Numbered from the stretch's first letter, positions 52,224 to 64,000 are shown. The stretch: 64,000 bases of DNA from Seleniivibrio woodruffii (GCF_029267515.1 NZ_JAJUIS010000001.1:186001-250000), one strand, 5' to 3'. Translations and numbers: made by a program. The notes: generated from the sequence alone by a model not told the origin.

Positions 52224-53053
52224 TAACTGCTGCAACCATAAAAATCAAAGACGACGAGTTTGTGGAACTGAAAGACATCATCTATAAGAATGCCGCAATC
52301 TCGTTTGCGGACAGCAAGAAGTATCTTCTTGAAAACAGACTGTCCAAGAGGCTACAGGAACTCAACTTCACCAGTTTTAAGGACTACATCTATTACCTTA
52401 AATACGATGCCAAGAAACGTGAGGAGATGGAGGTTCTGCTCAATCAGGTGACCATCAACGAAACATATTTCCTGCGGGAAAGAGCGCAGATGGACCACAT
52501 GATAAAAACAATAATTCCGGAACTTTTAAACTCCGGCAAAAGAAGCGTGCGCATCTGGTCTGCCGCCTGCTCCTCCGGCGAGGAACCCTATTCTCTTGCC
52601 ATCCTTCTGAACGAGGCGGGTCTTTTTGCAAAGGCAAACATAGAAATTCTGGCGACTGATATCAACACGGAAGTGCTGAACATTGCCCAGCAGGGTCTTT
52701 ACAGAACGATATCCTTCAGAGGCGTTCCGCCTATGATACAGGATAAATACTTTTCAAAAGACGGTTTCGCCTTCAAGCTGGATCCGAATATTATGAACAA
52801 GGTTAAGTTTTTTCAGGGCAACCTGCTTAACCCCATGATGAGCGTCAAGGTAGGAAGACTGGACATAATCTTTTGCAGAAACGTACTGATATATTTCGAT
52901 ATCCCTGCGAAGCAAAAGGTTATAGAGCTGTTTCATAAATCTCTCGGAATGCCCGGAACATTATATCTGGGTCACTCGGAAACACTGAACAAGATTTCCG
53001 AATCATTCAGAATGGAGAACTTCGGCGGCGGTATAATTTACAAAAAGATCTGA
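52220..53053 (+). CDS. cheR: Chemotaxis protein methyltransferase CheR
   Basis: VTINETYFLRERAQ, WSAACSSGEEPYSLAILL, IIFCRNVLIYFD. Confidence 0.96.
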   Translation: MITAATIKIKDDEFVELKDIIYKNAAISFADSKKYLLENRLSKRLQELNFTSFKDYIYYLKYDAKKREEMEVLLNQVTINETYFLRERAQMDHMIKTIIPELLNSGKRSVRIWSAACSSGEEPYSLAILLNEAGLFAKANIEILATDINTEVLNIAQQGLYRTISFRGVPPMIQDKYFSKDGFAFKLDPNIMNKVKFFQGNLLNPMMSVKVGRLDIIFCRNVLIYFDIPAKQKVIELFHKSLGMPGTLYLGHSETLNKISESFRMENFGGGIIYKKI

Positions 53054-53119
53054 GGGTAAAATCATGGGATAGGTCCCATTGAGATCCAACACACAGTCAT
53101 AGCTGAAAAGATTCAGGAT

Positions 53120-53353
53120 GTGCAGCAGCGCAACGCTGACAACAAGGCTATGGTTGTGACCCATGAACAGCAGAATGAATTTAAGCACAAAGCCGAGTCC
53201 GTTAACCAAACCGACAAAGCGGAAGGCAAAACCATCGGTGACGAGGAAAGAAGAAAACAGGAACAGGAGCAGCGCAAAAATCATGAACGCCAAAAGCAGA
53301 TTGCGCGGCGCCTTGTTAAAGATACGGGACATATTATTGATCTGGAAGCGTAA
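53120..53353 (+). CDS. Small charged coiled-coil protein, start uncertain
   Basis: 77 aa rich in E/K/Q/R; coding-like frame extends upstream (PIEIQHTVIAEKIQD) before any canonical start. Confidence 0.6.
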   Translation: MQQRNADNKAMVVTHEQQNEFKHKAESVNQTDKAEGKTIGDEERRKQEQEQRKNHERQKQIARRLVKDTGHIIDLEA

Positions 53354-53355
53354 GA

Positions 53356-54135
53356 ATGCAACTATGTAAATTGATTGTTATAAGTTCTGAGAAAGTTCAG
53401 GTTATCCAATGCCGGAGTGAAAATCCGGCATCTTTTGTAGTGCGCCCCGCAGGACTTGCCGAAGAGGACGCCCTAAACGCTCTCTATCTCCGTCTGGAGT
53501 GGTACGACAAAGACTTGCTCCATTATGCAGTGTGCGCCGTTAAAGAATTTTCTGACGGAAGCCTTGCTCTTTCTCCCATATCTGATGTTAAAAGGGATGA
53601 ATCCGAACAGTTTCACATCATAGATACCTATGAGACAGTGGAATTCCGCCACGTTCACGAAAGCGAACTTGCGGACTATAAACAGAAGACGGACAACATA
53701 AACAGGCGTTTCCGTAACAGCCTCACTGCTCAGGTTAAAAATCTGCTTTCGGAGGAATCCGTTACCAATCAGTATATCTTTAAGCTGCTTTTGCAGATTG
53801 ACGGCAAGCTGGACGAACTGCTCGCGCATAAACTCGACAGCAGTATTGACGGGCTTTATGAATGCAGACTGCTTGCCATGAGCGGCGCCGGACTTATTTT
53901 CACAACGGACAAAGCTGTACCCGGAGACTGTTTTTTCATACAATCAACGCCAAAATATACAAGCAACTTCATCTTCGCAGCTCTTTGCAGAGCCAAAGAG
54001 GTGATAAACGCTCCGGCAGGTGTTATTGTCATCTCCGATTTTGCTCATCTTGACGAAACGTCCAGAGATTCAATCGTACATTTTGTTTTCGAAAAAGAGC
54101 GTGAAAAACTTAAAAGGATAAGAGCTAATGTCTGA
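53356..54135 (+). CDS. PilZ-like domain protein
   Basis: C-terminal ECRLLAMSGAGLIFTTDKAVPGDCFFIQ and terminal FVFEKEREKLKRIR resemble an atypical PilZ domain. Confidence 0.55.
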   Translation: MQLCKLIVISSEKVQVIQCRSENPASFVVRPAGLAEEDALNALYLRLEWYDKDLLHYAVCAVKEFSDGSLALSPISDVKRDESEQFHIIDTYETVEFRHVHESELADYKQKTDNINRRFRNSLTAQVKNLLSEESVTNQYIFKLLLQIDGKLDELLAHKLDSSIDGLYECRLLAMSGAGLIFTTDKAVPGDCFFIQSTPKYTSNFIFAALCRAKEVINAPAGVIVISDFAHLDETSRDSIVHFVFEKEREKLKRIRANV

Positions 54136-54619
54136 AGCTACATTGATAAGTCTGGCATTTTTTCTTATATGTGTCCTGTTTATAATGCTGCTCATAGCTT
54201 TCACAAAGATACACAACATACAGAAGAGCCTTGCCGACGTAAGCCCTAAAGATCTCTATCCTTTTATGGAGGAACTGCGAGAGCTTGTTATAGAATCAGA
54301 GAGAATAGCCGACAAACTTGAAGACGCCATCGCAAAAAAAGAAGAACTTCTTGAAGATATCTCAACTCTTGCCGAAGATAAATTAAAGCGGCTTGAAACA
54401 ATAAAGGTTCCGGAAGAAAAACCGGTACTGAAACAGTATTACGCCATGCAGCAGAAACCCTCTGCCGCAGCGGAATCTATTTACTCTCAGGAGCCGCTGA
54501 CAATGCGGGACAAGATCGCAGAGCTGATCCGCTCCGGTCTGCCGGATACTGAGATCGCATCAAGACTCGGAATATCCACAACAGAGGTACAGATAGTCAG
54601 AAAACTGGATATAGCCTGA
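54128..54619 (+). CDS. Membrane-anchored coiled-coil protein with C-terminal HTH-like segment
   Basis: N-terminal TM; ends KIAELIRSGLPDTEIASRLGISTTEVQIVRKL. Confidence 0.65.
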   Translation: MSEATLISLAFFLICVLFIMLLIAFTKIHNIQKSLADVSPKDLYPFMEELRELVIESERIADKLEDAIAKKEELLEDISTLAEDKLKRLETIKVPEEKPVLKQYYAMQQKPSAAAESIYSQEPLTMRDKIAELIRSGLPDTEIASRLGISTTEVQIVRKLDIA

Positions 54620-54620
54620 T

Positions 54621-56039
54621 ATGGAAATAGTTAAACAGACTGTCCCACTGCAGCAGCAGGACACACAGGGACAGGAGGTCACCCTTAAAGAGGGTGAGGA
54701 AACGAACGTTGAGGTGCTGAAACGACTTCGCGCGGGCGGATTTCTTCTGTCTGTGAAGGGAAAGATTGTGTCTGCCGAGCTGGATTTCGAACCTTCATCC
54801 AAAAACTTTCAGGCGGTTGTCACAAAAGCGCCTAACGGCACTGCACAGTTAAGATTTTTTCCGCCTCTGCCGGAAAAGGCTGCGACAGTTTTTACACAGC
54901 CCTCAGCGGCACAGCCTCAGGATACTTTCACAAAGCAGCAGCCAATCTCTCAGCAAACACAGAATCAGCAGTCTGCCGTTAAACCGGAACTCACAGACCT
55001 GACTCTGCCAAAGACAGTACCGCAGGCACCGCCCCAAAACTCTCAGCAGACCCAGGAGGTCAGACAGCAGATAGGTACCGCTGTTGTCAAAGACGTGCGC
55101 GTCCTCTCTCAAAAGACAGAAATTGTTCTTCCGCAAACAGACTCCCAGAAACAGGTTCAGAACTCTCCCACACAGACAAATATACGACCGGCAGTTGCAG
55201 TTTTAGACAACAACACTGCAACAGCTCTTAAAATTCCGCTGAACTCGCTCCCTGCGTCAGACGGAGAGCCTGTTGAAATTCATATTGTTAAAATGACTGA
55301 TAACGGAAAAACCCTTGTAAGCATAAAGGATACTCTTTTCGAAGTTAAGCTCGACCCTCAGCTTTTCAAAACACTCATAGCAGAAGCGAAGATTCAGACT
55401 GATTCCATCCTTCTGACTTTCTCAAAACTGCCGGTGGAAAATCTTAATCCGCAGTACGTTAAACAGCAGGTTTCAGGCTTTGATATTGAAAAGTTTATGC
55501 AGGCGTTCGGTAAGTTTACACGGACCGGCATGGAGGAAATGACTCCTCAGACACTGAAAGATGCTCTGAAAAACAGCGGACTCACCTTTGAAAACAAGCT
55601 GCTGAACGATCAGGATATCGCAGGAGACGAGAAATTCCGTGCACTGCTCACCGGGGACAGTCAGGCCAAAGACGGTATAACAAAGATGCAGCTCACCAAC
55701 CTTGTGATTGCAGACGGGGTTATGTCGTTTCTTAAAACAAAGGACGAAAATGTCGGGGATACTCTTTTTAAGCTGAAACGCGGCGCCGACGGCTCAAACA
55801 CTGTCTACGTTTCCACAAACTTTACAGAACTTGGGGAAACACTTATCGTCATCAAACAGGTTCAGAAAAATTTCACCGTATCAGTTAAAACTGAAAAAGA
55901 TATTTCGGAATACATGGACGATATCCATGTTGATAACGGCACGGTACGGTGGTTCAAATTCAGTAAACAGGATCTGCATGTAATGAACCCTTCCAAAGAG
56001 TTTACTGCGGATATGGGTAATTTTGAGGTGATTATTTAA
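54621..56039 (+). CDS. Gln/Pro-rich protein, possible FliK-like hook-length control protein
   Basis: 472 aa; QQ/QP-rich central linker with ordered ends; flagellar context. Confidence 0.45.
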   Translation: MEIVKQTVPLQQQDTQGQEVTLKEGEETNVEVLKRLRAGGFLLSVKGKIVSAELDFEPSSKNFQAVVTKAPNGTAQLRFFPPLPEKAATVFTQPSAAQPQDTFTKQQPISQQTQNQQSAVKPELTDLTLPKTVPQAPPQNSQQTQEVRQQIGTAVVKDVRVLSQKTEIVLPQTDSQKQVQNSPTQTNIRPAVAVLDNNTATALKIPLNSLPASDGEPVEIHIVKMTDNGKTLVSIKDTLFEVKLDPQLFKTLIAEAKIQTDSILLTFSKLPVENLNPQYVKQQVSGFDIEKFMQAFGKFTRTGMEEMTPQTLKDALKNSGLTFENKLLNDQDIAGDEKFRALLTGDSQAKDGITKMQLTNLVIADGVMSFLKTKDENVGDTLFKLKRGADGSNTVYVSTNFTELGETLIVIKQVQKNFTVSVKTEKDISEYMDDIHVDNGTVRWFKFSKQDLHVMNPSKEFTADMGNFEVII

Positions 56040-57205
56040 TGAATCCGTATATTAAAAGTCTCATGGATTTCTTTGTTGAATCATCAGAATATTTCGCCGT
56101 GGGCGCAATAGCCTTTCTAAGCTATTTTATTATCAAAAAGGTGATGGTTCGCTATCTGCATAAACTATTTGAGAAAACCGAAAATAATTATGATGACATT
56201 CTTCTTGAATCCAACGTTTTCTCACAGCTCGCTTTTATAGCACCTGCACTGGTAATTATCTACTCTTCCGACATAATCAGCCTCCCCAAACACGTTACTC
56301 AGATTTTTTCAGCGTATATTGCTGCAAACATAACTATTTTCATAGTCAGGCTGCTCTCTGTACTTATAAAAATATATAATACGTTTGATATTTCAGCCCG
56401 CAGACCCATCAAAGGATACGTTCAGATGATTCAGGTGGTTGTGGGTTTCCTTGGCATAATCATCACTGTCTGCATGATCCTCGGTAAATCTCCTCTGGGT
56501 ATACTGAGCGGTCTTGGTGCAATGACCGCCGTTCTTATGTTAATTTTCAAAGATACGATAATGTCTTTCATTGCAGGTGTTCAGATAATGTTCAACGATT
56601 CCGTGCACAAAGGCGACTGGATAGAAATGCCTGCTTTCGGCGTTGATGGTGTTGTAACAGATATTGCTCTTTACACCATAAAAGTGGAAAACTTTGATAA
56701 AACCATCGTAACGGTCCCGACAAGCAAACTTATAGATAACTCATTTAAAAACTGGCGCGGAATGCAGGAATCCGGCGGACGGCGAATAAAACGCACAATC
56801 GTTATAGACCAGTCCAGCATCAGGTTCCTGAAATCTGATGATATAGAACGTCTCAGTTCTTTCGAAATTATTAAGGACTATCTGGCAAATAAACTGCAGG
56901 ATGACATAGATCCCACGGGAACTGATATTAACAGACGAAGGCTTACCAATATCGGTACTTTCAGAGCCTATGTTAAGCGCTATCTGGAAACCAATAGGAA
57001 TATCCACAAGGAAATGACCCTTATCGTGCGCCAGATGGCGCCCTCGCCCGACGGACTCCCCATTGAAATTTACGCTTTCGTATGTGATACTGACTGGAGT
57101 TTCTATGAGGACGTGCAGGCAGATATTTTCGACCATCTGACCGCTATAATTACTGAGTTTGATCTCAGGATTTATCAGCATATTTCTGATAAAATTAGAG
57201 TTTGA
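56039..57205 (+). CDS. Small-conductance mechanosensitive channel (MscS family)
   Basis: LGILSGLGAMTAVLMLIFKDTIMSFIAGVQIMFND pore helix region, VTVPTSKLIDNSFKNW. Confidence 0.93.
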   Translation: MNPYIKSLMDFFVESSEYFAVGAIAFLSYFIIKKVMVRYLHKLFEKTENNYDDILLESNVFSQLAFIAPALVIIYSSDIISLPKHVTQIFSAYIAANITIFIVRLLSVLIKIYNTFDISARRPIKGYVQMIQVVVGFLGIIITVCMILGKSPLGILSGLGAMTAVLMLIFKDTIMSFIAGVQIMFNDSVHKGDWIEMPAFGVDGVVTDIALYTIKVENFDKTIVTVPTSKLIDNSFKNWRGMQESGGRRIKRTIVIDQSSIRFLKSDDIERLSSFEIIKDYLANKLQDDIDPTGTDINRRRLTNIGTFRAYVKRYLETNRNIHKEMTLIVRQMAPSPDGLPIEIYAFVCDTDWSFYEDVQADIFDHLTAIITEFDLRIYQHISDKIRV

Positions 57206-57258
57206 GTGTTCAGGACTCTGCTTTTCTTCCGATTTAGTTTATACATCCGGGGGTTTAT

Positions 57259-59025
57259 ATGTTTTTTACCAGCAAGTATAAAGTGACAATAGCCAATAAA
57301 AACATAGTTCTTGAGGTAAAGCACGGCTCAAATCTTTATAAGGTTCTGCGCGAACACGACCTTATCGAAAGGATGCTCTGTGACGGCAGCAGCCAGTGCG
57401 GAAAATGCAAAGTAAAGATAACCGGTCCCGATGTCAATAAACCTACAAAAAAAGAACGTCTTGTTCTTGCTGAAACAAGTCTGGACGCCGGCATCCGTCT
57501 CGCATGTCAATACTCAATCAAATCAGCCATAACTGTAGACACTCAGGAACCCACTAAACGCGAAAACGTTAATCCCGGCATAATCAGCATGAAAATTGTT
57601 AAAAAATCAGGTGAGGTTGAGGAGAACGAATTCAAGCCTTTCCTCAATTCAGATCTTTTTGTGAGCCAGAGCGAAACCTCTGCCACGGAGCCTGTAAAAG
57701 TTCCTGAAAACTATGAGCCGGAGCTTATAGTTGACGATTTAATTGATGAACCGCTCGACGAATATGTTCCTGAAGAACGTGTTTCACATGAAACATTTGC
57801 TTTCACACCACAACCCGAAAAAGTTGCAGCTCCCGTTGCCGAAGAAGCTCCTGAACAGTCCTCCAGGCAGGAGGATACTATAAAGATAATTTCCCATATA
57901 AACGGAAATCTTGTTCAGGATGATTCGTATTCCAACGACGGACTGCTGCTTATCCAGCTTCCTGACGGCATACAGTATTATCATTACAGTGCCGGAATTG
58001 GAAATATAGCTTCAAAAGGGATGATAAAGTCAAATGAGCGGCTTGAAACACTCCTTGAAAAACAGCTTGTTTCAGATTTCATTTACAACAACATAAACAT
58101 AAAAGATGTTGAGCGCGTAATCATAATGCTGGACGATTGTTATTTTGAAGGCAAAGAGCTCTTCAATCTTGTCATATACACGTCAATCCATATTGGGACT
58201 TTTCTCATAGAGGTACTCCAGCCAATACAGAACCACAGGGATATGGTGCGTTTCATGCGGTTTGTAAACCAAACACCCGGTAAGCGCCTGCTTATCCCGC
58301 TTGATTCCATGGAGAAGGCTTATTTCATGGACGAAGGCAACCTTTTTGAATTGGAATCCACTAACACAGGGTACGACGGGCTGCTCTCAATGAGCGAGTT
58401 TAACGGCAAAAACCCTGTGATAGGTCTAAGCGACGATCTTCTTGAAACAACTATTAAAGATAATTTTCATCAGCCGGATTCAATATCTTTTACAGTTTTT
58501 TTCCACACTGCGGTAATATTCATGAAAACCGGTCTCGCAGACAAACGTCTCCAACTTAGGGAACGTTCGGATGTTATGGATCTGATGCCCCTTGAGATTA
58601 CTGTTAAGCTCGGCAAACATGACGGACTCAAGCGTTTCAACATATACCGCAAGCAGGGATGCGACCTTTATATTGACCAGAACGCACTTAACAGTCTAAA
58701 CCGATTCCGCCTTTTTATAAGATCTGTGATAGGCTATGCGGAAAAACGCTTCAGCACCATAGACAACATAGTTTTTTATACACTGACAGACAGCGCCACA
58801 CTTGCAGACGACCTGCAGTCGTTGTCCGCGGTTCCGAAGAAGTATGAAAAACGTATAAAAACGTTCTCAGGTGATCCGTCAATATATGCTGTACAATTCT
58901 TTCAGGAGAAAGATATACAGGTATATTTCTCAAAAAGATTCGGCACCCACGAAGTTATTAACCTTGACGAGGATGCCGCGTTTATTGATATGCAGAAAGA
59001 GTGCGAGCAGAAGATTATTTCCTGA
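57259..59025 (+). CDS. 2Fe-2S ferredoxin domain protein, divergent RACo-like
   Basis: MLCDGSSQCGKCKVKI...LACQY cluster ligands; C-terminal part resembles the ASKHA region of RACo proteins in order but lacks its glycine-rich motifs. Confidence 0.65.
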   Translation: MFFTSKYKVTIANKNIVLEVKHGSNLYKVLREHDLIERMLCDGSSQCGKCKVKITGPDVNKPTKKERLVLAETSLDAGIRLACQYSIKSAITVDTQEPTKRENVNPGIISMKIVKKSGEVEENEFKPFLNSDLFVSQSETSATEPVKVPENYEPELIVDDLIDEPLDEYVPEERVSHETFAFTPQPEKVAAPVAEEAPEQSSRQEDTIKIISHINGNLVQDDSYSNDGLLLIQLPDGIQYYHYSAGIGNIASKGMIKSNERLETLLEKQLVSDFIYNNINIKDVERVIIMLDDCYFEGKELFNLVIYTSIHIGTFLIEVLQPIQNHRDMVRFMRFVNQTPGKRLLIPLDSMEKAYFMDEGNLFELESTNTGYDGLLSMSEFNGKNPVIGLSDDLLETTIKDNFHQPDSISFTVFFHTAVIFMKTGLADKRLQLRERSDVMDLMPLEITVKLGKHDGLKRFNIYRKQGCDLYIDQNALNSLNRFRLFIRSVIGYAEKRFSTIDNIVFYTLTDSATLADDLQSLSAVPKKYEKRIKTFSGDPSIYAVQFFQEKDIQVYFSKRFGTHEVINLDEDAAFIDMQKECEQKIIS

Positions 59026-59380
59026 AAAGCTCACTGATAGCCGCATCGAGGTCAGCGGCGCGAACAGGTTTGTTCAGATATATGCAGGCTCCAAGATTTT
59101 CGGAGTCCTTGAAGGATTTATACGAACCGAAAGCCGTTATCACTATCACTTTCGCAACGATCCCCCTTTCCTGCATCTTTTCCATAAACTCAAGCCCGTT
59201 GAGCTTGGGCATACGCAAGTCAGTCACAATTAGATCATAGCCGCCTTTCTCAGCCTTAAACAGTCCGTCCAGACCGTCCACAGCCATATCAACCTCATAA
59301 CCGCCCATTTTAAGTATCTCGGCATAACCGAGTCTGGTGTGTTCTTCGTCATCAACAACAAGAATTTTCAGATTTTCCAT
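59015..59380 (-). CDS. Stand-alone response regulator (REC only)
   Basis: ILVVDDEEHTRLGYAEIL, IVTDLRMPKLNGLEF, ITAFGS, NKPV. Confidence 0.92.
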   Translation of the reverse strand: MENLKILVVDDEEHTRLGYAEILKMGGYEVDMAVDGLDGLFKAEKGGYDLIVTDLRMPKLNGLEFMEKMQERGIVAKVIVITAFGSYKSFKDSENLGACIYLNKPVRAADLDAAISELFRK

Positions 59381-59904
59381 TATCTCTCGCCGTCATATTT
59401 AATAATTTCCCCTGTCTGATATATGGGGTATATGGTAGAAATCGTGTTTTTATATACGAGCTGCTGGCGACCTTCAAATGATGTCAGCAGAGTGTAGTTA
59501 TCGAAACCGATAAGGCTTCCGCGTATTTTAACTCCGTTAATCAGAAAGCTGACTATCGGAGAGCGGGATTTACGAACTTCGTTCAGAAAGATATCCTGCA
59601 TAGGCGGACGCGTGTGTTTTGGGTGTCTGCCCTGATGCGCGCTGTAATAGATTTTAGATATAAAGTCGATATCAACAACCGTCTTTGCAGCGGCAACTGT
59701 TGCAATGTCGTTTTTCGAAAGCAGAATCTTAATTTCAGCATCGTCCAGAAGGATATGGTATGGATCGAAATCCATCACTCTGCCTCTGAATCTTTCCTTG
59801 TTCTTCATTATAAACATGAGCGGTATCTTGCGCGTTCTTGCATTGTGCATAAACACAAATTCTATCTGCGCATGGAATGACGCTCCCGAAGCGGAATTAT
59901 CCAT
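59380..59904 (-). CDS. hfq: Protein with two tandem Hfq-like (Sm) domains
   Basis: C-half MQDIFLNEVRKSRSPIVSFLINGVKIRGSLIGFDNYTLLTSFEGRQQLVYKNTISTIYP is Hfq; N-half FMHNARTRKIPLMFIMKNKERFRGRVMDFDPYHILLDDAEIKILLSKNDIATVAA aligns to it. Confidence 0.85.
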   Translation of the reverse strand: MDNSASGASFHAQIEFVFMHNARTRKIPLMFIMKNKERFRGRVMDFDPYHILLDDAEIKILLSKNDIATVAAAKTVVDIDFISKIYYSAHQGRHPKHTRPPMQDIFLNEVRKSRSPIVSFLINGVKIRGSLIGFDNYTLLTSFEGRQQLVYKNTISTIYPIYQTGEIIKYDGER

Positions 59905-60099
59905 GGAAACTCTCCCCTTTGATTGTATCTTAGCAGATTATAAATTGTTTATCCGTGTTTACAAGTTTTAATTTAATCCACATTGTTTATTTATGAAAAT
60001 TACGCCTTTTCTTTTAATGTTTATCCGGTTGAAAGTCACTGTCATGTTTTCAACATTTCTGTACAAGCAAAAATCCTTGACAAATTTGGCGTAAATCGC

Positions 60100-60128
60100 T
60101 TGTCAACAATTTCCAAATAGCTTATTAT
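60100..60128 (+). promoter_or_regulatory. Candidate sigma-70 promoter for dnaN
   Basis: TTGTCA-17 nt-TATTAT upstream of dnaN. Confidence 0.55.
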
Positions 60129-60165
60129 TACTACGACTAAATAAAAAAATATAAGAATAAGAGGA

Positions 60166-61277
60166 ATGAGTATGCGTTTTAAGGCGGTTAAAGATGAAAT
60201 ATATCCTTTCATCCAATATGCTAACAACTTTACAAGCCCCAAAAACCTCAATACTATTCTGCAAAACATATATATAGAAGCAGAAGCGGACGGAGTTACA
60301 CTGCGCGCAACAGATATGCAGGTCGGTTTCTCCGGAAAACTTGACGTAAGCGTCGAAACCACCGGCATAGCTACTGTATCCGGCAAAAAACTTCTTGATA
60401 TCGTAAAAGAGATTCCAGACGGTTCTGTTATAGATTTCTTTTTCGACGGCTCAAAAATCAATATCAGTGCCGGAAGATCAAATTTCAAGCTCTCAACTAT
60501 AAGCCATGAAATTTTCCCGACAATGGCTGAAATAACTCCTGAGTACAGCCTCAAAATCAAAAGCGCTCTTCTTCTGGACCTTATAAAGAAAACCAGCTTC
60601 TGCATCTCTACAGACGCTTCAAAAATTGAATATACAGGTGCTCATCTTGCAGTTTACGGAAACAAGCTGGAAGTATCTGCAGCGGACTTCCAGAGAATAG
60701 CAACCAGCAGCATCACTTTTGACGATGAATACGCTAATGAATTCATCATCAATATACCCAGAAAAACTGTTATAGAACTTATTAAAATACTTGAACACGA
60801 TGAATATGTCGAAATTGACACAGACAGAAAGCAGATTATCTTCAAAATAGGAACGATACAGATTTATTCCAAGCTGATAGAAAAATACATTAAGAGTATT
60901 ACAAAACTGTTCTCCAATGAATTTCCTTTAGAGGCAAGACTCAAACGTTCCGAATTTCTCGATGTTATTAAACGTGTTTCAGCCATCACCAGCGAAATAA
61001 CTCACGGTGTGGTTCTGTCTTTCAAAGAAGACAGCCTCACTCTTTACAGCCTTGAAACTGAATACGGCGCAGGCAACGAAACGGTTGAAGACTATGAATA
61101 CAAAGGAAATCCCATTGATATAATTTTCAACTCAAAGCATATGGTCGAAATGATAAATAACATCGATACAGATTATTTTATCCTGAAAATGATTGCGGAT
61201 AGAAACCCTGCAGTCCTGCTTCCTGATACAGGAGAATATAAATATCTTGTGGTTCCTATTTCCATCAACAGGTTCTG

Positions 61278-61278
<1 letters not shown>
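60166..61278 (+). CDS. dnaN: DNA polymerase III beta subunit (sliding clamp)
   Basis: 370 aa clamp; IYIEAEADGVTLRATDMQVG, C-terminal LVVPISINRF; followed by recF. Confidence 0.95.

Positions 61279-64000
<2,722 letters not shown>

Noticed and set aside
54903-55200. CAG-rich stretch as a possible microsatellite
   Set aside because: Codes for the Gln-rich linker of the FliK-like protein; repeats are irregular and in frame.

Overview
This 64 kb window is a gene-dense bacterial chromosome segment. The gene set (futalosine-pathway mqnC, lapA/lapB, a large flagellar/chemotaxis cluster with cheZ and a CheA-REC hybrid) suggests a Deferribacterota-like genome, but that is inference. Main blocks: (1) partial ppdK, glyS, leuD, leuC on the minus strand; (2) a small accessory patch at 5.5-7.8 kb with a repeat lipoprotein, a secreted protein whose signal peptide is out of frame at an A8 tract, and an orphan 330-aa protein; (3) CIRCE-groES-groEL, a LysE-type exporter, a CZB chemoreceptor, a GGDEF protein, and a histidine kinase with a CxxCH motif; (4) HIT, lapA, lapB, mutS, and a metallo-beta-lactamase protein; (5) a minus-strand block of CNNM/CBS protein, glmS, glmU, amidase, uvrA, FapA-like protein, GAF kinase, mqnC; (6) a flagellar/chemotaxis block fliR-flhB-flhA-flhF-flhG-orf-fliA-cheB-fliM-fliY/N-cheY-cheZ-cheA; (7) OmpA-like and Mrr-like membrane proteins, a PP2C/STAS/STAS-HEAT signalling module, cheR, a PilZ-like protein, a FliK-like protein, and MscS; (8) a divergent RACo-like ferredoxin protein, a tandem-Hfq protein coupled to a lone response regulator, then dnaN-recF-gyrB (partial). 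The best leads are the tandem-Hfq/REC pair, the degenerate RACo-like protein, three different palindromic intergenic repeats (one inside the flagellar operon), the A8 frameshift, and the tail-anchored Mrr-like protein. No CRISPR array, rRNA, tRNA or intact transposase was seen.
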